Under the pieces are notes generated by a model. The model did no database searches and had not been told where the DNA came from. It saw only the letters and a program-made list of their open reading frames with translations. From the NCBI RefSeq assembly GCF_009193255.1, contig NZ_WACG01000001.1:1364001-1428000 (forward strand): a stretch of 64,000 nt of DNA, read 5' to 3'. How positions within the stretch are numbered: the stretch's first letter is position 1; each line of letters begins with the position of its first letter. The stretch comes from Arthrobacter koreensis. GTDB lineage: Bacteria; Actinomycetota; Actinomycetes; Actinomycetales; Micrococcaceae. Below are positions 8,237 through 17,279 of the stretch, one piece after another. The position numbers were made by a program, and so were the translations under genes.

Positions 8237-9370
8237 TCAGCGTCCCGCGGCCAGCACCGTGTCCACGGTTGCCTCCGCGATCGCTTCCTCTTCATCCGTT
8301 GGGACCACCAGCACGTCGATGGCTGAATCCGCGGAACTGATCCTGCGGACCTCTTTCGAGCGCACTGCGTTGGCCTCCGGGTCAAGGCGCACATTCAGGG
8401 CTCCGAGCAGGTCCACCACCTGTGCCCTGAATTCATCGGCGTTCTCACCGATCCCGGCAGTGAAGATGATGGCCTTCGCCCCTCCCACGGCCACGTGGTA
8501 GGCGCCGATGTACTTCGCCAGCCGGTAGGCGGCTATTTCGAGGGCCAGCCGTGCCTGCTCATTGCCGGCGGCGGCCTCCTGTTCCACCTCACGCATATCT
8601 GCCGCGCCGCCCAGTGCCAGGAGCCCGGATTCCCGGTTCAGCAGGTTGTCGATGTCATCCGGACCGTAGCCCTCCCGGCCCAGGAACACCAGGATGGACG
8701 GGTCGATGTCCCCGGACCGGGTTCCCATGACCAGCCCGGCCATGGGCGTGAAGCCCATGGATGTGTCGATGCTCCGGCCGTCCTTGAGGGCCGTGACGGA
8801 GGCGCCGTTGCCCAGGTGGGCGATCACGGCGTCGAAATTGTCCACCGGCACACCCAGGAAATCCGCGGCGAGCCCGCTCACATAGTCACAGCTGGTCCCG
8901 TGGAAGCCGTAGCAGCGGATTCCGTAGCGCCGGTACAGGGACTGCGGAATGGCGTAGCGCCACGCGCGCTGGGGAAGGGTGCGGTGGAACGCCGTGTCAA
9001 AGACTGCCACCTGCGGGATGTCCGGATACAGGTCGGCTACCGCGCGGATGCCCATGGCACTGGCCGGATTGTGCAGCGGAGCCAGCGGGCTGAGGCGCTC
9101 GATGGTGCGGGTGATCTCGTTGTCCACCAGGACCGGCTGGCTGAAGCGCTCGCCGCCGTGGACCACGCGGTGCCCGACGGCGTCAATGGACTTTCCGTCC
9201 AGGGCTTCCGCGACATCCCGGTGCAGCCGCACCAGTGCCTCGTGATGGTCCGGGACCTCCTGGCCGCCTATACGGTCAATGAGGCCCTTGGCCACAACCT
9301 CGCGGGTATCCGTGTCCCGCACCTGGTACTTCAGGGACGAGGATCCGGAGTTGACCACTAGAACCAGCAT
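8237..9370 (-). CDS. ackA: Acetate kinase
   Basis: A 377-residue enzyme interconverting acetyl phosphate + ADP and acetate + ATP. The ASKHA-fold signatures are clear: NSGSSSLKYQ at 7-16, HRVVHGGE, GFHGTS, HLGNGASV and the GTRSGDIDP loop with catalytic Arg and Asp. Its start codon directly abuts the stop codon of pta (TAA|ATG), so the two are translated from one message in the order pta-ackA, the classical Pta-AckA acetate pathway. Confidence 0.97.
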   Translation of the reverse strand: MLVLVVNSGSSSLKYQVRDTDTREVVAKGLIDRIGGQEVPDHHEALVRLHRDVAEALDGKSIDAVGHRVVHGGERFSQPVLVDNEITRTIERLSPLAPLHNPASAMGIRAVADLYPDIPQVAVFDTAFHRTLPQRAWRYAIPQSLYRRYGIRCYGFHGTSCDYVSGLAADFLGVPVDNFDAVIAHLGNGASVTALKDGRSIDTSMGFTPMAGLVMGTRSGDIDPSILVFLGREGYGPDDIDNLLNRESGLLALGGAADMREVEQEAAAGNEQARLALEIAAYRLAKYIGAYHVAVGGAKAIIFTAGIGENADEFRAQVVDLLGALNVRLDPEANAVRSKEVRRISSADSAIDVLVVPTDEEEAIAEATVDTVLAAGR

Positions 9371-11443
9371 TTAGTCCTCCTGCGCCTGGACGGCGGTGAT
9401 GGCCACTGTGTTGACGATGTCGTCGACAGTGCAGCCGCGGGAAAGGTCGTTGACCGGTTTGCGCAGTCCCTGCAGGATCGGGCCGACTGCCACTGCGCCC
9501 GCGGACTGCTGGACTGCCTTGTACGTGTTGTTGCCGGTATTCAGGTCCGGGAAGATGAACACCGTGGCCTGGCCGGCCACAGTGGATCCGGGGGCCTTGG
9601 ACGCCGCTACCGAAGCGTCAACCGCGGCGTCGTACTGGATGGGACCCTCCACCGGCAGCTCCGGCCGGGCCTTGCGGACCAGTTCAGTGGCCTCGCGCAC
9701 CTTCTCCACCGAGTCCCCCTTGCCGGAAGCGCCCGTGGAGTAGGAGAGCATGGCGACCCGCGGCGTAATACCGAACTGCTCAGCCGTGGCCGCGGAGGCC
9801 AGGGCAATGTCCGCGAGCTGCGCGGCGTCCGGTTCCGGATTTACCGCACAGTCACCGTAAACCAGCACGCGGTCCTGGAGCAGCATCAGGAACACGGAGG
9901 AGACAATCTGCACGTTCTCGCGGGTGCGGATGAATTCCAGCGCCGGCCGGATGGTGTTGGCCGTGGTGTGGGCCGCGCCGGACACCATTCCGTCCACCCT
10001 GCCCAGCTTCACCATCATGGTGCCAAAGTATGCGCCCTGAAGCATACGTTCGGCGGCGTCCTCGAAGGTCACGCCCTTCCTGGCCCGCAGCTGCTGGTAC
10101 TCCCGCGCGAAATCGTCCCGCATCCCGCTGGTTGCCGGGTTGATCACGGTGATTCCGCTGAGGTCAATGCCTTCGCTGGCGGCCAGCTCCCGCACTTCGT
10201 CAGCAGGCCCCAGCAGGGTCAGGGCACATACGTCGCGGCGCCGCAGGATCTCGGCCGCGCGAAGGATCCGTACGTCCAGGCCTTCGGGCAGGACAATGTG
10301 CTGCCGCTTGGTGCGGGCCCGGACAATCAGCTCGTTCAGGAACCGCAGCGGCGTCGTCTTCTCCGGGCGGGGAAGCTCCAGGCGTTCGAGCAGTTCGGCT
10401 TCGTCCACGTAGCGGGACCAGATGCCCAGCGCCGCTGCCACCTTGCGCGGCTGGCCCGTAGCGATTTCGCCGCGGACGTTGCTCACGTCCCGTGCTGCGG
10501 CATACGTGTCCGAGTCAACGGCGAAGACCGGGAACGGCGCCTGGGCCAGAAGTGCCAGGATCCCGGCCTCCAGGGGAAGGCCGCCGGTGAGGATCATGCC
10601 GCTGGGGACCGGGAACTCGGAGGAGAAGGAGGATGCCAGCGCTGCCACCATCACATCCGCCCGGTCACCGGGTGCGATCACCAGCGAGCCGTCTGCCAGC
10701 TGTCCGATGAAGTTCCCCACCGTCATCGCAGCCACCTTCACCCCGGTGACGTCGCGTTCCAGCGAACGGCTGCCGGCAATCTGCCGGGCGGTGAGTGCCC
10801 TGGCCACCTCGGAGACTGAGGGCTGGGAGATCTCGGGCAGTTCCGGCAGGACGTAGACCGGACGGTGGGAGGCCCCCGGCCGGACATGGGCACGCAGTTC
10901 ATCGACGGCGCCTTCGCCGGCACGGTTCACCATGACGGCCAGCAGATCGCACTTGGCGGCGGCGAGTTCGCGGCGGGCCACGTCAACGGCGTCGGCTACC
11001 TCTTCCACGCCCAGGTCCTGGGCGTTCACCACCGCCATGACCATGGCACCGAGGTTGTTCGCAAGGCGCGCGTTGAGATCGAACTCCAGGGCGACGTCGT
11101 GCCCTGAAAGGTCCGTACCCTCCACGATCACCACGTCACAGTTCGCCGCGATTTCGCTGTAGACAGCCAGGCAGCGGGCATCCACCTCGCCGCGTTCTCC
11201 GGCAACCAGCAGCGCGCGCAGCTCCTGGCGGGTCAGCCCGCCGCGGCAGTTTGAGGTGCTCAGGTCGAAGCGGCGCTGCATCAGCCGCACCATCGGATCA
11301 TTGTCGCGGTCGGTGCCCTCCACGATCGGGCGGAAGAAGCCGATCCGGTCCGCGTGCCGCTGGAGCATGTCCGCGAGGCCAAGGCTGATCAGGGACTTGC
11401 CGGATCCCGGAGTCATGGCGCTCACGTAGATTCCTCGGGCCAT
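9371..11443 (-). CDS. pta: Phosphate acetyltransferase
   Basis: A 690-residue long-form Pta converting acetyl-CoA + Pi to acetyl phosphate. It has an N-terminal P-loop-like domain (GIYVSAMTPGSGKSLISLGL), a central DRTGG-type domain (about residues 215-330) and the C-terminal catalytic PTA/PTB domain starting near HIVLPEGLDVRILRAAEI. I chose ATG 11443 because it begins exactly at the P-loop strand; an upstream open extension is unstructured. It is the first gene of the pta-ackA operon and is divergent from the amino-acid permease, with about 155 nt between. Confidence 0.95.
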   Translation of the reverse strand: MARGIYVSAMTPGSGKSLISLGLADMLQRHADRIGFFRPIVEGTDRDNDPMVRLMQRRFDLSTSNCRGGLTRQELRALLVAGERGEVDARCLAVYSEIAANCDVVIVEGTDLSGHDVALEFDLNARLANNLGAMVMAVVNAQDLGVEEVADAVDVARRELAAAKCDLLAVMVNRAGEGAVDELRAHVRPGASHRPVYVLPELPEISQPSVSEVARALTARQIAGSRSLERDVTGVKVAAMTVGNFIGQLADGSLVIAPGDRADVMVAALASSFSSEFPVPSGMILTGGLPLEAGILALLAQAPFPVFAVDSDTYAAARDVSNVRGEIATGQPRKVAAALGIWSRYVDEAELLERLELPRPEKTTPLRFLNELIVRARTKRQHIVLPEGLDVRILRAAEILRRRDVCALTLLGPADEVRELAASEGIDLSGITVINPATSGMRDDFAREYQQLRARKGVTFEDAAERMLQGAYFGTMMVKLGRVDGMVSGAAHTTANTIRPALEFIRTRENVQIVSSVFLMLLQDRVLVYGDCAVNPEPDAAQLADIALASAATAEQFGITPRVAMLSYSTGASGKGDSVEKVREATELVRKARPELPVEGPIQYDAAVDASVAASKAPGSTVAGQATVFIFPDLNTGNNTYKAVQQSAGAVAVGPILQGLRKPVNDLSRGCTVDDIVNTVAITAVQAQED

Positions 11444-11597
11444 GGCGATGTCCGTTCTGTAGGAAGGCGCCCGCGCAGACAGGCTTAATCCATACTTGCA
11501 AAGCCAACTGCACTTAGCCAGCAGCGTGCGTTTACACTTGTACCCGCGGCCTTCTAATGACCGTTCCTGGCATCCCCCACAGCAAGGACCAAAGCAA

Positions 11598-13130
11598 GTG
11601 AGCCTGTTCCGCACCAAGCCAATTGAGCAATCACTCGCAGACGCCGATGAGGAGGGCAGACGCCTCAAACGGTCCCTGACTACGTGGGACCTGATGATCA
11701 TGGGCGTGGCCGTGGCCGTGGGCGCCGGCATCTTCTCCGTCGGAGCCAAAGCCGCCGCCCAGTTCTCCGGTCCGGCAGTCACGCTGTCCTTCATCCTTGC
11801 CGCCGTCACCTGCGCCCTGGCGATCATGTGCTACGCGGAGTTCGCCACGGCCATCCCGGTTGCCGGTTCCGCGTACGTCTTCACGTACGCCACCATGGGC
11901 GAGCTGATCGCCTGGATCATCGGCTGGAACCTCATCCTTGAACTCTTCACGGCTGCGGCCGTGATCGCCAAGTACTGGGGGATCTACCTCAGTGAGGTCT
12001 TTGGGCTGATCGGCTGGGACATTCCGCCCACCATTTCCCTCGGCCCGGTGGACATGACCTGGGGCCCGTTCCTGATCGTGGCCCTCTTCACCGTGCTGCT
12101 CGTGATGGGCACCAAGCTCTCCGCCCGCGTTGGCAACATCTTCACGCTGGTCAAGATCGGCGTCGTGCTGTTCGTGATCGTGGTCGGGTTCTTCTACATC
12201 GACTTCGAGAACTACACCCCGTTCATTCCGGATGCGGTTTCCACCGAATCTGCCGGTACCGAGGGTGTGATGGCGCAGTCGCTCTTCTCCTTCATGACCG
12301 GCGCAGCCCCGGCCCAGTACGGCGTGCTGGGTGTCTTTGCGGGTGCGGCAGTGGTGTTCTTCGCCTTCATTGGGTTCGACGTCGTGGCCACCTCCGCGGA
12401 AGAGGTCAAGAATCCCGGACGCACCCTGCCCCGCGGCATCTTCGCCGGCCTGGCCGTTGTCACCGCCCTGTACATCGGCGTCTCCCTGGCACTGACCGGC
12501 ATGGTTTCCTACACCGAGCTCGCCTCGGTTGAAGCACCCAACCTGGCTACGGCCTTCAGCCTGGTGGGCAACACCGGCGCTGCGCAGATCATCGCCATCG
12601 GCTCGCTGATCGGCCTGACCACCGTGATCATGGTGCTGCTGATGGGCCTGGCCCGCGTGGTGCTGGCCATGTCCCGCGACGGGCTGCTGCCCCGCACACT
12701 GTCCCGGACCAGTTCCAAGCACTCCACGCCGGCCCGCCTGCAGATCCTCTGCGGCGTCCTGGTGGCCCTGGTGGCCGGCTTTACGCAGGTGGATGTGCTG
12801 GAGGAAATGATCAACATCGGCACGCTCTCCGCGTTCGTGGTGGTCAGCGCCGGCGTGCTGGTGCTGCGCCGCAAGCGCCCGGACCTCAAGCCCGCCTTCC
12901 GGGTGCCGTTCGGCCCGGTGCTTCCGGTGCTCTCCACCATCCTGTGCGTGTACCTGATGACCAACCTGTCCGTTGAAACCTGGATTTACTTCCTGTTCTG
13001 GCTGGCGTTCGGCTTCCTGCTGTACTTCGTTTACGGACGGCGCCGTTCCCGGCTGAATCCGAAGAACGCCGAAGCGCTGCCGGCCGGAGGTGCCACCGCG
13101 GCCGCACCGCAGGCACCCTCGGAGCAGTAG
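11598..13130 (+). CDS. APC-family amino acid permease (cationic amino acid/YfnA-like)
   Basis: A 510-residue transporter with about 12 membrane helices. The first helix carries the substrate-binding GxG motif (VAVGAGIFSVG), and the conserved FAFIGFDVVATSAEEVKNPGRTLPRGI block of the APC cationic-amino-acid-transporter subgroup is present in the middle, followed by RVVLAMSRDGLLP. It should import amino acids by proton symport; the substrate cannot be read from sequence. GTG 11598 is preceded by AAGGAC seven nucleotides upstream and starts directly at the short cytoplasmic N-terminus; the longer upstream frame was rejected. Confidence 0.92.
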   Translation: MSLFRTKPIEQSLADADEEGRRLKRSLTTWDLMIMGVAVAVGAGIFSVGAKAAAQFSGPAVTLSFILAAVTCALAIMCYAEFATAIPVAGSAYVFTYATMGELIAWIIGWNLILELFTAAAVIAKYWGIYLSEVFGLIGWDIPPTISLGPVDMTWGPFLIVALFTVLLVMGTKLSARVGNIFTLVKIGVVLFVIVVGFFYIDFENYTPFIPDAVSTESAGTEGVMAQSLFSFMTGAAPAQYGVLGVFAGAAVVFFAFIGFDVVATSAEEVKNPGRTLPRGIFAGLAVVTALYIGVSLALTGMVSYTELASVEAPNLATAFSLVGNTGAAQIIAIGSLIGLTTVIMVLLMGLARVVLAMSRDGLLPRTLSRTSSKHSTPARLQILCGVLVALVAGFTQVDVLEEMINIGTLSAFVVVSAGVLVLRRKRPDLKPAFRVPFGPVLPVLSTILCVYLMTNLSVETWIYFLFWLAFGFLLYFVYGRRRSRLNPKNAEALPAGGATAAAPQAPSEQ

Positions 13131-13191
13131 TCCTGGTCCGCCGCGCGGCGGAACAGTTCAGGTTCGCTGCCTCCGGTGGCAGACTGGGCGC

Positions 13192-13542
13192 ATGCTAGTA
13201 GCCTTTTCAGTTGCCCCGTCCGGTGTCGGCCCCGAAACAGGTCCCGGAGGTCCGTCCGCGGATGCCTCGGTGCACGACGCCGTTGCCGCCGCCGTCAAAA
13301 TCGTCCGCCAGTCCGGCCTGCCGAACCGCACGGACGCCATGTTCACCACGATCGAGGGTGAATGGGATGAGGTCATGGATGTGATCCGCCGTGCCACCGA
13401 AGCCGTGGGCCGGTACGGAAGCCGGGTTTCCCTGGTGCTCAAGGCGGACATCCGCCCGGGGCATACCGGAGAACTCACCGGCAAGGTTGAGCGGCTGGAA
13501 CAGGTGCTCGCGGCTGAGGACGAATACCGGGGCCACTCCTAG
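13192..13542 (+). CDS. Thiamine-binding-like protein (MTH1187/YqgV family, DUF77)
   Basis: A 116-residue protein with the ferredoxin-like fold of the MTH1187/YkoF-type thiamine-binding family: opening strand MLVAFSVAPSG, a helix with VHDAVAAAVKIVRQSGL, the TTIEGEWDEVMDVIRRA block, and a basic strand RVSLVLKADIRPG. These proteins bind thiamine or a hydroxymethylpyrimidine-like ligand; the physiological role is uncertain. A weak -10-like hexamer (CAGACT) lies exactly six nucleotides before ATG, and no ribosome site is seen, so translation may be leaderless. A GC-rich hairpin follows. Confidence 0.85.
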   Translation: MLVAFSVAPSGVGPETGPGGPSADASVHDAVAAAVKIVRQSGLPNRTDAMFTTIEGEWDEVMDVIRRATEAVGRYGSRVSLVLKADIRPGHTGELTGKVERLEQVLAAEDEYRGHS

Positions 13543-13547
13543 CCCCC

Positions 13548-13578
13548 CGCCCCCGGGACCGTCGGTGTCCCGGGGGCG
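13548..13578 (+). terminator. GC-rich hairpin after thiamine-binding-like gene
   Basis: A 12-bp perfect stem (13548-13559 with 13567-13578) begins a few bases after the stop codon. It lacks a T-tract but is stable and well placed to end the transcript before the next promoter-like hexamer at 13617. Confidence 0.65.
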
Positions 13579-13628
13579 TCCTGGTTGTCCGGATCTGAGA
13601 CCAGCCGCCCGAAGCCTAAGCTTGAAGC

Positions 13629-13664
13629 ATGAGCCCCACCCACCTTCCCCCGGCAGTTTCCTGA
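13629..13664 (+). CDS. Possible 11-codon leaderless leader peptide
   Basis: TAAGCT at 13617-13622 is followed by exactly six bases and ATG 13629, the same spacing seen at other predicted leaderless genes in this window. The ATG opens an 11-residue frame (MSPTHLPPAVS) whose TGA overlaps the ATG of the spermidine-synthase-like gene (TGATG). It is Pro-rich. It could be a coupling or attenuating leader peptide; it may also be chance. It has no recognisable homologue. Confidence 0.35.
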   Translation: MSPTHLPPAVS

Positions 13665-14557
13665 TGGGCCGCCAGCGTCCCGGCAAAGGTACCCCCAGCG
13701 AAGCTTCTGCCACCGGAAACGGTCCGGTGGCAGGACGCTATGAGATCGACACCGGAACCTGCGAACTGCTCCCGGACCAGTTCTCCTCCACCGGCTGGCT
13801 GCTGAAGATCAACGGTGTGCATTCCTCTCACATCGACCTGGCCGATCCCCGTGAGCTGGATTTCGAGTACATGCGCTGGATCGCGGCCCTGGTCGAATCC
13901 CGGTTCCCCGCGGACACCAAACTCCGGGCGCTGCATCTGGGCGGGGGCGCGTGCTCCATGGCGCGCTACTTCGCGGACGCCTACCCCGCTGCCCGGCAGG
14001 TCGTCGTCGAACTGGACGGAAAACTGGCCGAACTGGTGCGCGGCTGGTTCGATCTTCCGCGCGCACCGCTGATGCGCCTGCGCGTGGGTGAAGCCCGGGA
14101 AGTCACCGAATCCCTCAGCACCGACAGCCGGGACCTGATCATCCGCGACGTCTTCGCCGGGGACCAGACCCCGGTCCCTCTGACTTCTGCCGAGTTCCTG
14201 GTCCACGCCAAGCGCGTGCTGGCGGCGGACGGCCTGTACGTGGTCAACTGCGGAGACTCACCGGACCTGTTGACTGCCCGGCGGGAAGCGGCGACGATTG
14301 CCTCCGCCTTCCGGCACACCGCCATCGTCGCGGATCCGGCGATGCTCAAGGGCAGGCGCTACGGCAACATCATCATCGCCGGTTCGGACGTTCCCTTCGC
14401 CGGGGACGCCTCGCTGCCGCGTACGCTGCTGGGCGGGGCGATGCCGGCCCACCTCTGGGACGACCCGAAAGTGCGGTCCTTCGGCCGCGGCTCAGCCGTT
14501 ATCCATGATCCGGGAATGGGCGACGCCGGCAGCAGCGGAGCCCAGCAGCCCACCTGA
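13664..14557 (+). CDS. Spermidine synthase-like methyltransferase-fold protein
   Basis: A 297-residue protein with the Rossmann-like class I fold of spermidine synthases: the SAM/dcSAM-binding loop ALHLGGGACSMARYFADAYP, the acidic strand end VVVELDGKLAELV, and RDLIIRDVFAGDQTPVPLTSAEFL in the position of the catalytic gate. It lacks the usual GGGDG form (GGGAC here), as do actinobacterial homologues whose aminopropyltransferase activity is unproven. An in-frame upstream extension lacks family similarity; ATG 13664 overlaps the stop of the tiny leader frame. It is followed by a strong terminator shared with the convergent purine permease. Confidence 0.8.
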   Translation: MGRQRPGKGTPSEASATGNGPVAGRYEIDTGTCELLPDQFSSTGWLLKINGVHSSHIDLADPRELDFEYMRWIAALVESRFPADTKLRALHLGGGACSMARYFADAYPAARQVVVELDGKLAELVRGWFDLPRAPLMRLRVGEAREVTESLSTDSRDLIIRDVFAGDQTPVPLTSAEFLVHAKRVLAADGLYVVNCGDSPDLLTARREAATIASAFRHTAIVADPAMLKGRRYGNIIIAGSDVPFAGDASLPRTLLGGAMPAHLWDDPKVRSFGRGSAVIHDPGMGDAGSSGAQQPT

Positions 14558-14580
14558 GGTGCCTGGCGCAGATCCACAAA

Positions 14581-14614
14581 AAAGGTGCCCCCGGCGAACC
14601 GGCAGGGGCACCTT
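14581..14614. terminator. Hairpin terminator between convergent genes
   Basis: Perfect 11-bp stem (14581-14591 with 14604-14614) preceded by an A-run, with short T-runs at its edge. It sits between the spermidine-synthase-like gene and the convergent NCS2 permease and can act in both directions. Confidence 0.8.
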
Positions 14615-14647
14615 TCGTGGTTGCGCCAGCTGTCAGCCGGCGGGAGC

Positions 14648-16081
14648 CTAGGCCAGGCCGAGTGCTGCCTCGATCGGACCGACGCAGAAGAAGACGGCGA
14701 ACGCCGCAGCGACGATCCACATGACGGGGTGGATTTCCCGGGCCCGTCCCTGGAACGTGCGGATGATCACGTAGGCGATGAAGCCTGCGCCCAGGCCGTT
14801 GGCAATCGAGTAGGTGAACGGCATCAGCGCGATGGTGAGGAAGGACGGGAGCGCCAGGCCGATGTCCGACCAGTCGATCTTCGCCACCTGGGTGACCATC
14901 AGGTAACCCACCACAACCAGCGCCGGGGCCACGGCCTCGAACGGCACCAGGTAGATCAGCGGCGTCAGGAACATGGCTGCAATGAACAGCAGGCCGGTGA
15001 CGATCGACGCGAAGCCGGTGCGGGCCCCTTCGCCGATGCCTGCGCCGGATTCGACGAAGAGCTGGTTCGAGGAGACGCTGGCACCGCCGCCGGCAATGGC
15101 ACCGGCCGCGTCCACGAGCAGTACGCGCTCGACGTTGGGGATGTTGCCGTCCTTGTCGATGCTTCCGGCTTCGGTGGAAAGGCCCACCATAGTTCCCATG
15201 GCGTCGAAGAAGATGCTGAGCAGGATCACGAAGGCCAGCAGGGATGCGCCGATGATCCCCAGCTTTTCGAACGAGCCGAACAGGCTGAAGTTGCCGATCA
15301 GGGACAGATCCGGCGCACCCCACTGGGGCATGCTCGGGGTGACCAGGGACCAGCCGGTGGCAACGCCGGCACCCTGGTTACCGGGGGAGGCGACGTTCTC
15401 AATGATGACGGCCAGCACGGTGGAGGACAGGATGCCGATCAGGATCGCGCCGCGGACCTTCCGGGCCATCAGGGCAATGGTGAGGATCAGGCCAAAGGCG
15501 AACACCAGGGTGGGCCAGCCGAGCAGCGCGCCGCCGGAGCCAAGCTCTACGGGGACGGTGGTGCCGGCGGCGTCGGGCACGCGGCGCACAAAGCCGGCGT
15601 TCACGAAGCCAAGCAGCGCGATGAAGAAGCCGATGCCCACCACAATGGCGGTTTTCAGGCTGGCGGGAACTGCCCTGAAGACGGCAGTCCGGAAGCCGGT
15701 GAGCACCAGGATGAACATGGTGATACCTGCCAGGACCACCAGGCCCATGACGTCCGGCCAGGTGAGGTTCTCATTGGTGGCAACGGTCACCGCGACGAAC
15801 GCGTTGACACCCAGGCCGGTTGCCATCGCGAAGGGGTGCTTGGCCCAGGCGCCCATGATGATGGTCAGCACGCCGGCGACCAGCGCCGTCGCGGCAGCGA
15901 TGGCCGGCCCGCCCAGGACGTTGCCCGCACCGTCTTCCCCTCCGAGGATCAGCGGGTTCAGGACCACGATGTAGCTCATGGCGAAGAATGTGGCCAGGCC
16001 TCCCCGGATCTCCGTACCAACCGTGGAGCCCCGCTTGGAGATTTCGAAATACCGGTCCAGTCTTGAACCTTGCTTGAGCAT
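14648..16081 (-). CDS. NCS2-family purine permease (AzgA-like)
   Basis: A 477-residue nucleobase permease with about 13 membrane helices. It shows the AzgA-subfamily start (LDRYFEISKRGSTVGTEIRGGLATFFAMSYIVVLNP), the binding region ATALVAGVLTIIMG and ATGLGVNAFVAV, and a C-terminal ESGAGIGEGARTGFASIVTGLLF block containing the conserved acidic residue. AzgA-type carriers import adenine, guanine or hypoxanthine with protons. No purine riboswitch was recognised in the 193-nt upstream gap. Single gene, divergent from the universal stress protein. Confidence 0.92.
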   Translation of the reverse strand: MLKQGSRLDRYFEISKRGSTVGTEIRGGLATFFAMSYIVVLNPLILGGEDGAGNVLGGPAIAAATALVAGVLTIIMGAWAKHPFAMATGLGVNAFVAVTVATNENLTWPDVMGLVVLAGITMFILVLTGFRTAVFRAVPASLKTAIVVGIGFFIALLGFVNAGFVRRVPDAAGTTVPVELGSGGALLGWPTLVFAFGLILTIALMARKVRGAILIGILSSTVLAVIIENVASPGNQGAGVATGWSLVTPSMPQWGAPDLSLIGNFSLFGSFEKLGIIGASLLAFVILLSIFFDAMGTMVGLSTEAGSIDKDGNIPNVERVLLVDAAGAIAGGGASVSSNQLFVESGAGIGEGARTGFASIVTGLLFIAAMFLTPLIYLVPFEAVAPALVVVGYLMVTQVAKIDWSDIGLALPSFLTIALMPFTYSIANGLGAGFIAYVIIRTFQGRAREIHPVMWIVAAAFAVFFCVGPIEAALGLA

Positions 16082-16274
16082 GACTGTTTCCTCTGAGTGA
16101 GTGTTGTGCGGGAGCGGGCGAATGCCCCAGCTTCGATATTAGACCCGCACCGCCCGCAGCTTTTAATGCTGTGGCCGGCGTCGAAACATGCATGCTCCGC
16201 AGACGGGGCGGCGGGTAGGCTGGCTTTAGGAGCGCAGCCAAGGGTGGTTGTGTGCACCCCGAAGGGAGCCGATT

Positions 16275-17270
16275 GTGTTCGATGCTGAGTTTGAGGCGGA
16301 CCCGGTCCGCTCCGGAATCGTGGTGGGAGTGGATGGCTCGGACCAGAGCATCTGCGCCCTTACCTGGGCGGCCCGGGAAGCGCGGCGCCGCGGCGTTCCG
16401 CTGCACGTGGTGACGGCCTATACCGTTCCTATCTTCGCGGCGTCGTCCATGGACGCCGGGTACACGGCCGTCGACGACGCGGTGATTCGCGACGGCGCCC
16501 GTTCCGTCCAGGAAAAAGCCCTTGCCCGGATAGCCCAGCCGGGACTCGAAGTCATCTCCCGGGTGGAGAGCGGCGACGCAGCGGCGGTGCTGCTGGAACT
16601 GTCCGAAGACGCCGAACTCATGGTGGTTGGATCCCGCGGACGCGGCGGATTCGTTGGCCGGCTGCTCGGCTCGGTATCCAGTGCCGTGCCTGCCCATGCC
16701 AAATGCCCCACGGTGATTGTTCCGCTTCGAACGGCCGGACGGCTGCCGGAATCCGGCATCTCCGCCCCGGCGGGTTCTCCAGTGGCGGATGACGTGCACC
16801 AGGCCGTCGTCGTCGGCGTTGACGGTTCCGAGCAGGGGCGGGCAGCTTCCCTGGTCGCCGCCGAGCAGGCACGCAGCACGGGCCTCCCGCTGCGCATTGT
16901 CTGTGCCCTGCCGCCCTTCAGCGGTTCGCTCGCCTGGGTTCCGGCCCCGCTGGACGTCGACGCGCTGCACGCTGAACTGATGGAACAGCTAAACGCCGGC
17001 CGGAACTGGCTGCAGAGCCACTTCCCTGACGTGGAAATGACCGTGGAGCTCGTGGACGGCCCGCCGGCCGAGGTGATGGTGGGCCGCACGGCGAACGTTG
17101 AACTCGTGGTGCTGGGCACCCGGGGCCGCGGCGGATTTGCCGGCATGCTGTTGGGTTCAACCAGCCAGAGCGTGCTGCACCACGCGAAGGGCCCCGTCAT
17201 GGTGGTTCCCGATTATGACGACCCCCGCCTGGCGGACCGGGCAACCTTCGGCCCGATGGCCGAGGACTAG
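16275..17270 (+). CDS. Tandem universal stress protein (two UspA domains)
   Basis: A 331-residue protein with two UspA domains (about 11-145 and 170-315). Each has the ATP-binding G2xG9xG(S/T) motif: VVGSRGRGGFVGRLLGS in the first and VLGTRGRGGFAGMLLGS in the second, and each opens with VVGVDGS. Tandem ATP-binding Usp proteins are characteristic of actinobacteria and respond to hypoxia or starvation. GTG 16275 is preceded by GAAGGGAG at good spacing. It is likely cytoplasmic and monocistronic. Confidence 0.95.
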   Translation: MFDAEFEADPVRSGIVVGVDGSDQSICALTWAAREARRRGVPLHVVTAYTVPIFAASSMDAGYTAVDDAVIRDGARSVQEKALARIAQPGLEVISRVESGDAAAVLLELSEDAELMVVGSRGRGGFVGRLLGSVSSAVPAHAKCPTVIVPLRTAGRLPESGISAPAGSPVADDVHQAVVVGVDGSEQGRAASLVAAEQARSTGLPLRIVCALPPFSGSLAWVPAPLDVDALHAELMEQLNAGRNWLQSHFPDVEMTVELVDGPPAEVMVGRTANVELVVLGTRGRGGFAGMLLGSTSQSVLHHAKGPVMVVPDYDDPRLADRATFGPMAED

Positions 17271-17279
17271 GAACCGGGT

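Noticed and set aside
16082-16274. Purine riboswitch upstream of the NCS2 permease
   Set aside because: No purine-aptamer landmarks could be found on the minus strand in this gap.
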